From: an uncultured Bacteroidales bacterium
GTDB taxonomy: Bacteria > Bacteroidota > Bacteroidia > Bacteroidales > Muribaculaceae
DNA length: 64,000 nucleotides
Assembly (NCBI GenBank): GCA_902787185.1
Contig: CADAFP010000004.1
Span: 1-64,000, forward strand
Direction of reading: 5' to 3'
Made by a program: the position numbers and the translations under genes. Of the stretch, positions 23,753-32,767 are shown piece after piece (within the stretch, counting starts at the first letter, position 1; every line of letters begins with the position of its first letter). The notes beneath the pieces were generated by a model that was not told the DNA's origin, searched no databases, and saw nothing but the letters and a program-made list of their open reading frames with translations.

Positions 23753-25395
23753 TGTTAGACTTACTGTTTGAAATCAGTTGGGAAGTGTGCAATAAGGTGG
23801 GAGGCATCTATGCCGTGCTGTCCACCAAGGCCAAGACACTTCAAAAGCGATATAAAGACAACCTCATCTTCATCGGTCCCGACTTGTGGACGCCCGAGAA
23901 TCCGTCACCGGCTTTTGTCGAGAGCAAGACGGCTCTCGCGTCATGGCAGCGCCAGGCTCGTCTGCCTGGAGGCGTGCAGGTGAGGGTAGGGCGCTGGGAC
24001 ATCCCCGGAAAGCCCATCGCCGTGCTGGTGAAGTATGACGAGCTGTATCCCTACAAGAACGAGCTGTATGCCGACATGTGGAACCGCTACGGCGTGGATT
24101 CCCTTCATGCCTATGGCGACTATGACGAGTCGTGCATGTTCGCCTATGCGTCGGCTCTGGTCATCGAGAGCATTGTGGCATGGAAGGAAGCGCCCGGGCT
24201 GCGTGCAGTCGCCCACTTTGACGAGTGGACAACGGGCATGGGACTGCTCTATGTCAAGGCGCATCTGCCCCAGGTGGTCACCGTGTTCACCACCCATGCC
24301 ACGAGCATCGGGCGCAGCATCTGCGGTAACGGCAAGCCCTTGTATGACTACATGCCGGGCTACTTTGGCGACCAGATGGCTGGAGAGTTGAACATGCAGT
24401 CCAAGCACTCGCTCGAGAAGGCTGCCGCCCATGCCGCCGACGCGTTCACCACGGTGAGCGAGGTGACGGCCCGCGAGTGTGAGCAGCTGCTGGAGCGCCG
24501 CCCGCTGGTGACGCCCAACGCCTTTGAGCAGCACTTTGTGCCCAAGGGCATCCAGCTCACCAACATGCGTACCGCAGCGCGCAAGCGGATGCTGAAAGTG
24601 GCCACAGCCCTCACGGGCCAGCGATTCCCCGAAGACACGATGATTGTCGCCACCTCGGGACGGTTGGAGATGCGCAACAAGGGTATCGATGTGTATCTTG
24701 ACGCCATGTCGTCGCTCCGCGACGCGCTCGACCGTGTGACCAGCCTGCAGCGCAAGGTGGTGGCATTTGTCCTCGTGCCCGCATGGATGAAGTCGCCCCG
24801 CGTTGACCTTGTCGAGAACTTGTCGTCGCGCAGGCCTCACCGCCTGTTCAATCCCGTCATCACCCATAACCTGCACAATCCCGACAGTGATCCGGTCTAT
24901 AACCGCATCAACGCCCTGTCGATTCACAATGAGCCGCAGGACATGGTCACCGTCATCGACGTGCCCTCTTACCTGAATGGTGACGACGGCATCTTTGACA
25001 TGACCTATTATGACCTGTTGGCAGGACTCGATGCGGCGGTATTCCCCTCCTATTATGAGCCGTGGGGCTACACGCCGCTGGAGAGTGCCGCCTTCGGTGT
25101 GCCGACCATCACGACCGATCTCGCCGGTTTCGGCCAGTGGGTGCTGGACAACTTTGGCGACGACAGCGACAGTAGCGGTGTGAAAGTGGTGCACCGCACC
25201 GACCGCAACTATGCCGACACCGTCCAGACCGTTGTGTCAGGTCTCATCAACCTGTATATGATGGAGCCCAAGATGATGAAGTCGGTGAGAAAGGGTGCCC
25301 GCGACACCAGCAAGGTGGCCTCGTGGGACAACTTTATCCAGTATTACGACAATGCCTATCAGCAAGCACTCCAACTTGCTGCTGAGAGACTATAA
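23752..25395 (+). CDS. Glycogen synthase-like glycosyltransferase (GT3 type)
   Basis: A 547-residue cytosolic protein starting LLFEISWEVCNKVGGIYAVL, the signature of the eukaryotic-type (GT3) glycogen synthase branch found in Bacteroidetes. The C-terminal Rossmann half has the E-x7-E motif in YYEPWGYTPLESAAFG (near 434), which binds the nucleotide sugar. It adds glucose from UDP- or ADP-glucose to glycogen. The ATG at 23752 overlaps the stop of a small leader ORF. A GTG three bases upstream is also possible. The phosphorylase gene follows after 72 bp, so synthesis and breakdown are encoded together. Confidence 0.92.
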   Translation: MLDLLFEISWEVCNKVGGIYAVLSTKAKTLQKRYKDNLIFIGPDLWTPENPSPAFVESKTALASWQRQARLPGGVQVRVGRWDIPGKPIAVLVKYDELYPYKNELYADMWNRYGVDSLHAYGDYDESCMFAYASALVIESIVAWKEAPGLRAVAHFDEWTTGMGLLYVKAHLPQVVTVFTTHATSIGRSICGNGKPLYDYMPGYFGDQMAGELNMQSKHSLEKAAAHAADAFTTVSEVTARECEQLLERRPLVTPNAFEQHFVPKGIQLTNMRTAARKRMLKVATALTGQRFPEDTMIVATSGRLEMRNKGIDVYLDAMSSLRDALDRVTSLQRKVVAFVLVPAWMKSPRVDLVENLSSRRPHRLFNPVITHNLHNPDSDPVYNRINALSIHNEPQDMVTVIDVPSYLNGDDGIFDMTYYDLLAGLDAAVFPSYYEPWGYTPLESAAFGVPTITTDLAGFGQWVLDNFGDDSDSSGVKVVHRTDRNYADTVQTVVSGLINLYMMEPKMMKSVRKGARDTSKVASWDNFIQYYDNAYQQALQLAAERL

Positions 25396-25467
25396 TCAAT
25401 ATATAAAGCACGCGGCCGCGCCAAGGCGAGGCCCGACAAACTGAAAACTTACAACTAATTAGAGAAT

Positions 25468-28020
25468 ATGAAAATTCAAGTAAGCAACAGCAATGACCCG
25501 CAGTGGAGAAATATCACTGTGAAGTCTGAATTACCTGGCAAGCTCCAGAAACTCAACGAACTCTCCCGCAACCTGTGGTGGGCATGGAACACCGAGGGCA
25601 AGACCCTCTTCCATGACCTGGACCGTGACACGTGGCGTGCCACCAGCGAGAATCCCGTGAAGATGCTCCAGCGCCTCTCTAACGAAAAGATCAAAGCCAT
25701 CCAGGCCGATGCTGCCATGATGGCGCGTATCGACAGCACCTACGAGCTCTATCAGGAGTACATGAAGAAGCCCTTGCGTAGCGATATCCCCTCGATTGCC
25801 TACTTCAGCATGGAGTATGGCCTGTGCAACGCCATCAAGATTTACTCGGGTGGCTTGGGTATCCTCGCCGGTGACTATGTCAAGGAGGCGAGCGACCGCT
25901 GCGTCAACATGACCTCGGTGGGTTTCCTGTATCGCTACGGCTATTTCACCCAGACGCTCTCGATGGATGGCCAGCAGATCGCCAACTATGAGGCGCAGAA
26001 CTTCCACCAGCTGCCCATCGAGCCCGTGCTCGACGAGAAGGGCAATCAGCTGGTGCATGAAGTGCCTTATCCTGGACGCACCATCTATGCCAACGTTTGG
26101 AAGGCCAATGTGGGACGTGTCACCCTGTATCTGCTCGACACCGATGTGGACCAGAACAGCGAGTATGACCGCGAGATTACCCACAAGCTCTATGGCGGTG
26201 ACTGGGAGAACCGCATCAAGCAGGAGTACCTGCTGGGCATTGGCGGCGTGCTGCTGCTCAAGCGACTGGGCATCAAGGCCGACATCTACCACTGCAACGA
26301 GGGCCACGCCGCACTGCTCAACCTGCAGCGCCTGGTGGACTACGTGCAGGAGGAGAACCTGAGTTTCAACGAGGCACTCGAGATCGTTCGTGCCACCTCG
26401 CTCTATACCGTTCATACCCCCGTGCCCGCAGGCCACGACTACTTTGACGAGGAACTCTTCGGCAAGTACATGGGCAGCTACCCCGATCGTCTGGGCATCT
26501 CATGGCAGGAACTCATGGACATGGGCCGCGAGAACCCCGGCAGCAACGAGCGCTTCTGCATGAGCACCTTCGCCTTGAACACCTGCCAGGAGAGCAACGG
26601 CGTGAGCTGGCTTCACGGCGAGGTGTCCAAGAAGATGTTCGCGGGAATCTGGAAGGGCTATGCCCCCGAGGAGTCTCACGTGGGCTACGTCACCAATGGC
26701 GTTCACATGCCCACCTGGGCCGCCAGCGAGTGGAAAATCTTCTACAGGCAAGTGCTGGGCGAAGACTTCCTTGAGCATCAGGAACTCGAGTCGGCATGGG
26801 CTCCTCTGTTGAGCGTGCCTGACGAGGAAATCTGGAAGATGCGCATGACCTTGAAGCAGAAGTTCATCCGTTTCGTCAAGCGCGACTTCAAGGAGAGCTG
26901 GCTCAAGAACCAGGGCGATCCCACCCGTATCGCCAACATCGTGGACAAAATCAACCCCGACGCGTTGCTCATCGGCTTTGCCCGCCGTTTTGCCACCTAC
27001 AAGCGCGCCCACCTCATCTTTAACGACCTCGACCGTCTGAAGAAGATCGTCAATGACGAGCGTTATCCCGTGCAGTTCATCTATGCGGGTAAGGCACATC
27101 CTGCCGACGGTGCCGGTCAAGATTTGATCAAGCGCATCATCGAGATCAGCAAGATGCCCGAGTTCCTGGGCAAGATTATCTTCCTCGAGAATTACGACAT
27201 GACGCTGTCCAAGCGCCTCATCACCGGCGTTGACGTGTGGTTGAACACCCCGACGCGTCCCCTCGAGGCATCGGGTACTTCGGGCGAGAAGGCCGAAATG
27301 AACGGTCTGCTCAACTTCTCGGTGCTCGACGGATGGTGGTACGAGGGTTATCGCGAGGGTGCCGGTTGGGCATTGACCAGCAAGCGCACCTACACTGATC
27401 AGTCTCAGCAGGACAAACTCGACTCGGCAACCATCTACTCGATGCTCGAGAACGAGATTATCCCGCTGTACTTTGCCAAGAACAGCAAGGGCTACTCCCC
27501 CGAGTGGATTCAGTACATCAAGAACTCGATGGTTCACATCGCTCCCAACTACACCATGTCGCGCATGATGAGGGACTACTTCAACAAGTTCTACCGCCCG
27601 CAGGCCGAGCGTGCCCACCACCTTATCGAGAACAACTACGCTCTCGCTAAGGAAATCGTGGCTTGGAAGGAAAATGTCGCCGAGCATTGGGACGATGTTC
27701 AGCTCATCGGTGAAATCATGGGTAACCGTGAAGCTATCGCCAACGGCGCAGCCGACATCGACATCACGATGCGTCTCGACACCGCTGGTTTGGGACGTGA
27801 CGTGAAACTCGAGCTCGTGGTTTACAAAGAGGAGGACGGGCAGGCCAAGTTCTTCCGCGCAGCCCCCTTCGACGTGGTTTCACAGGACGGCAATGTGCTC
27901 ACCTACAACTGCAAGGTGCCTTTCCATGAGAACGGTATCTTCCGTTATGCCTACCGCGCATATCCCTGGAGTGAGAATCTGCCTCACCGTCAAGACTTCG
28001 CTTACCTCAAGTGGTTCTAA
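25468..28020 (+). CDS. glgP: Alpha-glucan (glycogen) phosphorylase
   Basis: An 850-residue protein of the alpha-glucan phosphorylase family (GT35, short-chain type with an N-terminal DUF3417 domain, about residues 12-120, NLWWAWN). The pyridoxal-phosphate region is recognisable in [14 protein letters not shown] (near 599), and [13 protein letters not shown] lies in the catalytic half. It releases glucose-1-phosphate from glycogen or maltodextrin. The gene is in the same direction as the synthase and is closed by a strong hairpin. Confidence 0.95.
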   Translation: MKIQVSNSNDPQWRNITVKSELPGKLQKLNELSRNLWWAWNTEGKTLFHDLDRDTWRATSENPVKMLQRLSNEKIKAIQADAAMMARIDSTYELYQEYMKKPLRSDIPSIAYFSMEYGLCNAIKIYSGGLGILAGDYVKEASDRCVNMTSVGFLYRYGYFTQTLSMDGQQIANYEAQNFHQLPIEPVLDEKGNQLVHEVPYPGRTIYANVWKANVGRVTLYLLDTDVDQNSEYDREITHKLYGGDWENRIKQEYLLGIGGVLLLKRLGIKADIYHCNEGHAALLNLQRLVDYVQEENLSFNEALEIVRATSLYTVHTPVPAGHDYFDEELFGKYMGSYPDRLGISWQELMDMGRENPGSNERFCMSTFALNTCQESNGVSWLHGEVSKKMFAGIWKGYAPEESHVGYVTNGVHMPTWAASEWKIFYRQVLGEDFLEHQELESAWAPLLSVPDEEIWKMRMTLKQKFIRFVKRDFKESWLKNQGDPTRIANIVDKINPDALLIGFARRFATYKRAHLIFNDLDRLKKIVNDERYPVQFIYAGKAHPADGAGQDLIKRIIEISKMPEFLGKIIFLENYDMTLSKRLITGVDVWLNTPTRPLEASGTSGEKAEMNGLLNFSVLDGWWYEGYREGAGWALTSKRTYTDQSQQDKLDSATIYSMLENEIIPLYFAKNSKGYSPEWIQYIKNSMVHIAPNYTMSRMMRDYFNKFYRPQAERAHHLIENNYALAKEIVAWKENVAEHWDDVQLIGEIMGNREAIANGAADIDITMRLDTAGLGRDVKLELVVYKEEDGQAKFFRAAPFDVVSQDGNVLTYNCKVPFHENGIFRYAYRAYPWSENLPHRQDFAYLKWF

Positions 28021-28055
28021 ACGCTATCTCACTGGATAATATAGCTTAACACAAT

Positions 28056-28094
28056 GAAGCCCGCAAGACACCATCGTCCTGCGGGCTTCCTGTT
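28056..28094. terminator. Bidirectional terminator
   Basis: Ten-bp perfect arms GAAGCCCGCA / TGCGGGCTTC with a 14-nt loop, between convergent genes. T-rich sequence follows on the plus strand. Confidence 0.75.
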
Positions 28095-28112
28095 AATATC
28101 AAATGACTATAA

Positions 28113-29573
28113 TCAAGGCCATTCTCCAGTGAGAATGTAGTCAATCAAGATGACGATATCGTTGATGGTGATGTTACCGTCACCGTCAAGGTCGGCTGCC
28201 TCAATGTCGATGGACGAGTAGTCGTTGTACATTATGGCATCAATGATAACAGTCACGTCGTTGACGCCCACCACGCCGTCACCATCCGCATCACCGGGAA
28301 TAGATACCTCGGCCGAAGTAAAGTACCCCGGATAGATAGCCCCTCCATCGACATGGGCATACTCGGCATCCACATGATTGGCATCGTAGGTCGTGCCTTT
28401 ACCGCCAACAAGACTGCGACTGTCCTTGAACATATAATTTGAGGAGACAACACTCTCTGTACTCCAATCGTTGTTGACCAAAATGGAGACAAGGTTAGGA
28501 CAATTACTGAACATGTAACTCATATCAGTCACATTGGCGGTATTGAAGTTGCTCAGGTCAAGGCTCGTCAAGGCCAGACATTGGCTAAACATACCCATCA
28601 TTGCTTCAGCATTGCCAGTGTTGAAGTTGCTCAGATTGATATTCTTTAATTTAAAGCAAGAGCTGAACATGTAGGACATGTCAGTCACATTGGCTGTATT
28701 GAAACTGCTCACATCAAGACTTGTCAAAAAATTACAGGATGAGAACATGCCTCTCATGGACGTCACATTAGCCGTATTGAAGCTACTTACATCCAGACTA
28801 GTCAATTGAGAACTTTGTTGAAACATAGAGCTCATATCGGTCACATTCTCAGTGTTAAAGTTGCTTAGGTCAAGGCTCGTCAAACCACAACCCGTGAACA
28901 TTCGGTTCATGGAAGTCACTTTGGCCGTGTTAAAACTGCTCGCGTCAAGGCTCTCCAGACCTCTGCAGAAATAGAACATGCTTGTCATGTTGGTCACGTT
29001 CTCTGTATTGAAGTTACTCACATTCAGGCTTGTCAAATTACTGCACATACTGAACATATTTGCCATACTCGTGACTTTGGCTGTGTTGAAATTGCTAACG
29101 TCAAGACTTGTCAAGCTGCTGCAGTAAAAGAACATGCTATTCATTTGTGTCACATTTGCAGTATTGAAGTGACTTACGTCAAGGCTCGTCAAAGCGCGGC
29201 AATCACAAAACATCGCGTCCATGTTAGTCACATTGGAAGTGTTAAGATATTCGATGCCTGTAATGTTCCTGAGATTCGTCATTTGGTAAAACCAATAACA
29301 GGTCACGACAGGGCGCGCATCGGTAAATGATGGGTCGAATACTGCCTCGGTTACAAGAGTATTGGTATTGTCATTGCACCAACCAGGGCCATATGATCCT
29401 AAATTCAAGCTATAGCTTGTACCGGGGCGGGAGCTGCGCTGGGTGTCGTAGTAGAACGTCAGCGTCGTGCTGTCGGGGCTTAACACTGCGTAGGCCTCCT
29501 GGGCCAGTGCGCTTATTGTACACATCAAGCACGCCAATAGGGCGAGCATCTTAGTTGGAATTATACTTTTCAT
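28113..29573 (-). CDS. BspA-like surface protein with DUF285 repeats and dockerin-like tail
   Basis: A 486-residue protein. Signal peptide (about 1-24, ending ALAQ), then ten copies of a 24-25 residue repeat of the form FNTANVTSMxxMFxxCxxL (about 95-350). This is the DUF285 repeat, which forms a leucine-rich-like solenoid in surface adhesins. The C-terminus has two dockerin-like loops (GDADGDGVVGVND and ADLDGDGNITIND). Likely an exported binding or adhesion protein. Near-identical DNA repeats make the copy number open to change by recombination. Confidence 0.85.
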   Translation of the reverse strand: MKSIIPTKMLALLACLMCTISALAQEAYAVLSPDSTTLTFYYDTQRSSRPGTSYSLNLGSYGPGWCNDNTNTLVTEAVFDPSFTDARPVVTCYWFYQMTNLRNITGIEYLNTSNVTNMDAMFCDCRALTSLDVSHFNTANVTQMNSMFFYCSSLTSLDVSNFNTAKVTSMANMFSMCSNLTSLNVSNFNTENVTNMTSMFYFCRGLESLDASSFNTAKVTSMNRMFTGCGLTSLDLSNFNTENVTDMSSMFQQSSQLTSLDVSSFNTANVTSMRGMFSSCNFLTSLDVSSFNTANVTDMSYMFSSCFKLKNINLSNFNTGNAEAMMGMFSQCLALTSLDLSNFNTANVTDMSYMFSNCPNLVSILVNNDWSTESVVSSNYMFKDSRSLVGGKGTTYDANHVDAEYAHVDGGAIYPGYFTSAEVSIPGDADGDGVVGVNDVTVIIDAIMYNDYSSIDIEAADLDGDGNITINDIVILIDYILTGEWP

Positions 29574-29614
29574 AATAACAGAGTTTTTGGGTTATAAAAA
29601 TGTCATGTTCGTTG

Positions 29615-29622
29615 CAAAGATA
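29615..29622 (-). promoter_or_regulatory. TAnnTTTG -7 box of the DUF285 gene
   Basis: TATCTTTG on the minus strand, 41 bp before the ATG at 29573. Confidence 0.55.
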
Positions 29623-29792
29623 ATACTTTTTCCCGAATAAAATTAAAATTTTGGAATAAAATAGAAACTATTCATCCAAAGAACCTCACGCCTTGGCGCA
29701 AAGATGCTAAGCAAGTTCCGCCATTAAGGCAGAGAAGTGCTGGTAATCACGCTTGTGAGATTTTCTGGTTATGGACAGCCGCGGGGACGGTG

Positions 29793-29862
29793 CATCATTG
29801 GGACGGTTCTAACTGATAGCGCCGCTTCGCTTACCGCATCGTTAGAACCGTCCCAGCTGATG
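29793..29862. repeat. Large imperfect palindrome with 14-bp perfect arms
   Basis: GGGACGGTTCTAAC (29800-29813) and GTTAGAACCGTCCC (29841-29854) are perfect inverted arms around a 27-nt loop. They are extended inward by GAT/ATC and outward, after an interruption, by CATCA/TGATG. There is no T-run and no adjacent ORF. It could be a REP- or MITE-type element or encode a hairpin RNA. Confidence 0.8.
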
Positions 29863-29981
29863 GCACCCGTGCTCACACTGATGGAACGTGTAATATAGAA
29901 AGACACTTTGAGGGTGTTGTATATTTTTTATAAGTGGAAGATTAGCTACAGTCCCTTATAGTTCCATCAACTGACGCTGGG

Positions 29982-30809
29982 TCACGTCAGTTTCACGGTG
30001 TCGCCCAGGGTGAACTTTTGCTGCTTGTATAGCATTCCTAATGCCTTCTTGAAGTCCTTCTTGCTGCATTGGAAGGCTTTTGTGATGTCTTCGGGGGAAC
30101 TCTTGTCGGTGAGTGCCATTTCGCCCCCATGCTCTTTGAGGTATTGCTCGATGCGGTCGCCCAGGTCGTCAACGCGCATCTTCTCAATCTTGGCGAGCGT
30201 CACGTCCACTTTGCCGTCGGGACGCACCTGCTTGACAAAGGCGGTCAGACGGTCGCCGATATTCACGTCCTGATAGATCTCGTTCTGGTAAATCTGGCCC
30301 CAATGGGCGTTGTCAACAATGACGCGATAGCCCAGGTCGCTGCGTTGCACCACCAGCACCTCGACACGCTCACGGTGGTAATAATCCGGTTCTGTAAGGT
30401 TGAGGAACTTGGCGAGCTTGGCGCTGGCGACGATGCGGTGACTGGCTTCGTCAAGATAGACGCGCACAATGTAGCTGCGCCCCGCCTGCATATCGACGCG
30501 CTGCTCGCCGAAGGGCACCAGCAGGTCTTTGGCCGTCAGCCCCCAGTCGAGGAAGGCGCCCACCTTGTTCACCGCTTTGACACGCATCAGGGCAAAGTCA
30601 CCCACGACGGCTTTGGGCACCTCGGTGGTGGCAACGGGACGGTTCTCGCTGTCGTTATACACAAACACGCGGATGGTGTCGCCCACCTTCATGTCGGGCG
30701 TGAGGTAACGCTTGGGCAACAGCACCTCGTGGGTGTCATCATCAATCAGGTAGGCTCCGAAATCAACGGTGCGGTTGATGCGCAGCTCATTGTATTCTCC
30801 AATCTTCAT
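29982..30809 (-). CDS. S1-domain RNA-binding protein, CvfB-like
   Basis: A 275-residue cytosolic protein with tandem S1-like OB folds (about 1-60, 70-130 and 140-210) and a C-terminal winged-helix-like region, the layout of the CvfB/YitL family. GAFLDWGLTAKDLLVP is the S1 signature in the second fold. CvfB binds RNA and affects virulence-gene expression in staphylococci. The role in Bacteroidales is not known. The start at 30809 is fixed by similarity, and a heptamer array directly abuts it. Confidence 0.88.
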   Translation of the reverse strand: MKIGEYNELRINRTVDFGAYLIDDDTHEVLLPKRYLTPDMKVGDTIRVFVYNDSENRPVATTEVPKAVVGDFALMRVKAVNKVGAFLDWGLTAKDLLVPFGEQRVDMQAGRSYIVRVYLDEASHRIVASAKLAKFLNLTEPDYYHRERVEVLVVQRSDLGYRVIVDNAHWGQIYQNEIYQDVNIGDRLTAFVKQVRPDGKVDVTLAKIEKMRVDDLGDRIEQYLKEHGGEMALTDKSSPEDITKAFQCSKKDFKKALGMLYKQQKFTLGDTVKLT

Positions 30810-30844
30810 AGTCTTCAGTTTACAGTCTTGAGTTGTCGGTTTAG
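30810..30844. repeat. Degenerate heptamer array flush with the CvfB-like start codon
   Basis: Five 7-bp units (AGTCTTC, AGTTTAC, AGTCTTG, AGTTGTC, GGTTTAG) directly adjoin the minus-strand ATG at 30809. A change in copy number would alter the leader immediately before the start. Confidence 0.55.
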
Positions 30845-30895
30845 AATTGCGGCACATAACTCTGAGAAACGGACAACTCAATTAATTATTTTTTA

Positions 30896-30903
30896 CAAAG
30901 ATA
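30896..30903 (-). promoter_or_regulatory. TAnnTTTG -7 box of the CvfB-like gene
   Basis: TATCTTTG on the minus strand, 86 bp before the ATG. A weaker TACCTTAG at 30948-30955 on the plus strand may serve the divergent lipoprotein gene. Confidence 0.5.
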
Positions 30904-30989
30904 GTCAAAAAATCCATTTCTCAAGCCAGATTTCGGCAAATTTGTCGTACCTTAGCGAGATATTATTCTACTTACTAAGCCCAAAACGA

Positions 30990-31841
30990 ATGAAAACGAA
31001 GATTTTTACATTACTTATATCGTTGTCAATCAGTGTGTTGATGCTTTCTTGCAATAAGACAAGGTCGAGCAACAACGGTGATGACAACCCCGCCATTACC
31101 GTCAAAACAAAGCACCTGAGTGACACCTCTGGTTTCACGATGAGTAACGGCGACCGATGCATGATAGTTGCCGAAGCTACCATCGATTATCCCGCCACAA
31201 AGGCCGAAGGCGTGGCGGTCGATAGCCTGCAACGCCTGTTTGCGGCTTACGTGCTGGAATCGGGCGACTCGCTGTCGCTGCCCGACGCGATGCAGCAGGT
31301 GGTCGCCAACAGTATGCATCAGTATGACTTCATGAACGGGCCTTTAAGTGACGAAGAGGCTGCCGAGGCCGCCGAGTCCGAAGACCAGACCACAATCAAG
31401 TATGTCACCAGCACGCGTGTCACGCCCATCTACAACAGGAATGGCGTGGTGACCTTTGAACGCGTCGATGTGGTGAAAAAGAACGACAAGGTGACCTCGG
31501 TTACCCACCGTTACTACAGCTTTGATGCCGAGACTCAGACCTTTATCGACGTGAACCGACTCTTCCGTGACGATGCGATTGCCGACGTGTGCCAGTTGCT
31601 CAAACAGCAGCTGCTCACCCAGAACAACGCCAAGGGCAACGAGCAGTTGAACGACTTGGGCTATTTTAACGTTGAGAACATCACGGTGACGCGCAACTTC
31701 TATTTTGACGAGAAGGGCGTGACCTGGAGCTACCTGCCCAACGAGCTGGCGGTTGAGGCCGTCGGCGAGCCCAAAATCACCATCCCCTATGCTGACCTCG
31801 AGCCCTACCTGTGTGACGAGAGCATCATTCAGAGGTTTTAG
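30990..31841 (+). CDS. DUF3298-type lipoprotein
   Basis: A 283-residue lipoprotein with lipobox SISVLMLSC (Cys near 18). The body has the DUF4163/DUF3298 arrangement seen in Bacteroidetes lipoproteins and in the sensor part of RsiV-like anti-sigma factors: an N-terminal DYPAT region, a central segment and a C-terminal NFYFDEKGVTWSYLPNELA stretch. The RsiV domain binds lysozyme, but no such role can be read here. The start at 30990 is set by the signal peptide. It is divergent from the CvfB-like gene and upstream of rsmG. Confidence 0.8.
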   Translation: MKTKIFTLLISLSISVLMLSCNKTRSSNNGDDNPAITVKTKHLSDTSGFTMSNGDRCMIVAEATIDYPATKAEGVAVDSLQRLFAAYVLESGDSLSLPDAMQQVVANSMHQYDFMNGPLSDEEAAEAAESEDQTTIKYVTSTRVTPIYNRNGVVTFERVDVVKKNDKVTSVTHRYYSFDAETQTFIDVNRLFRDDAIADVCQLLKQQLLTQNNAKGNEQLNDLGYFNVENITVTRNFYFDEKGVTWSYLPNELAVEAVGEPKITIPYADLEPYLCDESIIQRF

Positions 31842-31863
31842 ATTTTAGGCATTAGGGGTTAGA

Positions 31864-31969
31864 AGTGAACAGTGAACAGTGAACAGTGAACAGTTGGCGG
31901 ATGCCAACTAAGGACTAGAAACTAGGGACTAAGGACTAGGGACTAAGGACTAGAAACTAGAAACTAAAT
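31864..31969. repeat. Heptamer repeat arrays with 18-bp palindrome, flush with the rsmG start
   Basis: Four AGTGAAC units lead to AGTTGGCGGATGCCAACT (31892-31909), then nine units of CTAAGGA/CTAGAAA/CTAGGGA type run to the rsmG start, overlapping the first A of its ATG. Looser units extend back to about 31844. The palindrome is the exact reverse complement of the one at 21692-21709. Confidence 0.88.
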
Positions 31970-32590
31970 ATGGAATATATCCTGAAATATTTCCCCGAAC
32001 TCGATGAGGTGCAGCGCCAGCAGATGGAGCAGCTCATGACGCTCTATCCCGAATGGAACGACAAAATCAATGTCATTTCGCGCAAGGACATCGACAACCT
32101 GGAGATTCACCACATCCTGCACTCATTGGGAATCGTGAAATTCGTCAAGTTCACTCCTGGCACACGGGTGATGGACCTGGGGACGGGTGGGGGATTTCCC
32201 GGCATCCCGCTGGCCATTTACTACCCCGAGGTGAATTTTCATCTCGTGGACCGCATCGGCAAGAAGCTTAAGGTGGCGCAGGATATCGCCGAGCGCATAG
32301 GCCTGAAGAACGTCACCATTCAGCATGGTGATGTCAAGGAGGTGAAGGGCAAGTTTGACTTTGTGGTGACACGTGCTGTCATGGATTTGGGCGATCTGGT
32401 GCCACTGGTCAAGCGTTTCATCGACAACGAGGACCGCAACGCCGTGCCTAACGGCCTGATTTGCCTCAAGGGCGGAGACCTGAGCGGTGAAGTGGCAAAA
32501 TACAAGAATCAGGTACTTATCGACGAGCTCTCCAGCTACTTCAAGGAAGAATTTTTCAAAACCAAAAAAGTGCTATACCTGCCGTTATAG
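31970..32590 (+). CDS. rsmG: 16S rRNA (guanine-527-N7)-methyltransferase RsmG
   Basis: A 206-residue protein, the usual RsmG length. It has the N-terminal YPEWNDKINVISRKD stretch, the SAM-binding VMDLGTGGGFPGIPLA motif (about 67-83), VDRIGKKLKV and the VTRAV element. It methylates G527 of 16S rRNA near the decoding site. Loss of RsmG gives low-level streptomycin resistance in other bacteria. The start codon directly follows a long heptamer repeat array, which replaces any ordinary leader. Confidence 0.95.
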   Translation: MEYILKYFPELDEVQRQQMEQLMTLYPEWNDKINVISRKDIDNLEIHHILHSLGIVKFVKFTPGTRVMDLGTGGGFPGIPLAIYYPEVNFHLVDRIGKKLKVAQDIAERIGLKNVTIQHGDVKEVKGKFDFVVTRAVMDLGDLVPLVKRFIDNEDRNAVPNGLICLKGGDLSGEVAKYKNQVLIDELSSYFKEEFFKTKKVLYLPL

Positions 32591-32592
32591 GA

Positions 32593-32741
32593 CGGTGTGC
32601 CCTGATTCTGAGTTGGTAACGTAACCGTGCTAACGCACGGGAAATTAAACAAATTTTTAAATTAAAATTTTAAAATATAATTTGTTAAATTTCCCGCCCA
32701 AAGGGCGGTTATGTTGAAAATGGTTGAGTTATGACACACCG
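32593..32741. mobile_element. MITE-like palindromic element, copy A
   Basis: About 149 bp with ends CGGTGTG / CACACCG. Inside, in order, are a CCGTGC/GCACGG hairpin, a long AT-rich palindrome (GAAATTAAACAAAT ... ATTTGTTAAATTTC) and a CCGCCC/GGGCGG hairpin. It encodes no protein. The same three-hairpin order and related ends recur at 33437-33569. Confidence 0.7.
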
Positions 32742-32767
32742 CATAAACCGTAAAATTGAGAATAGAT

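Larger units (their letters stand above)
29574..29981. other. 408-bp intergenic region
   Basis: It contains the promoter of the DUF285 gene, a decayed low-complexity stretch (29690-29730) and a large inverted repeat. No ORF here is supported. Confidence 0.7.

Noticed and set aside
23941..25194. Minus-strand open frame opposite glycogen synthase
   Set aside because: Antisense shadow, His/Gly/Val-rich, no domain.
28480..29260. Non-coding tandem repeat
   Set aside because: The near-identical units of 72-75 bp are the DUF285 protein repeats on the minus strand.
30069..30989. N-terminal extension of the DUF3298 lipoprotein
   Set aside because: The upstream frame is antisense to the CvfB-like gene. 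The lipoprotein signal peptide fixes the start at 30990.
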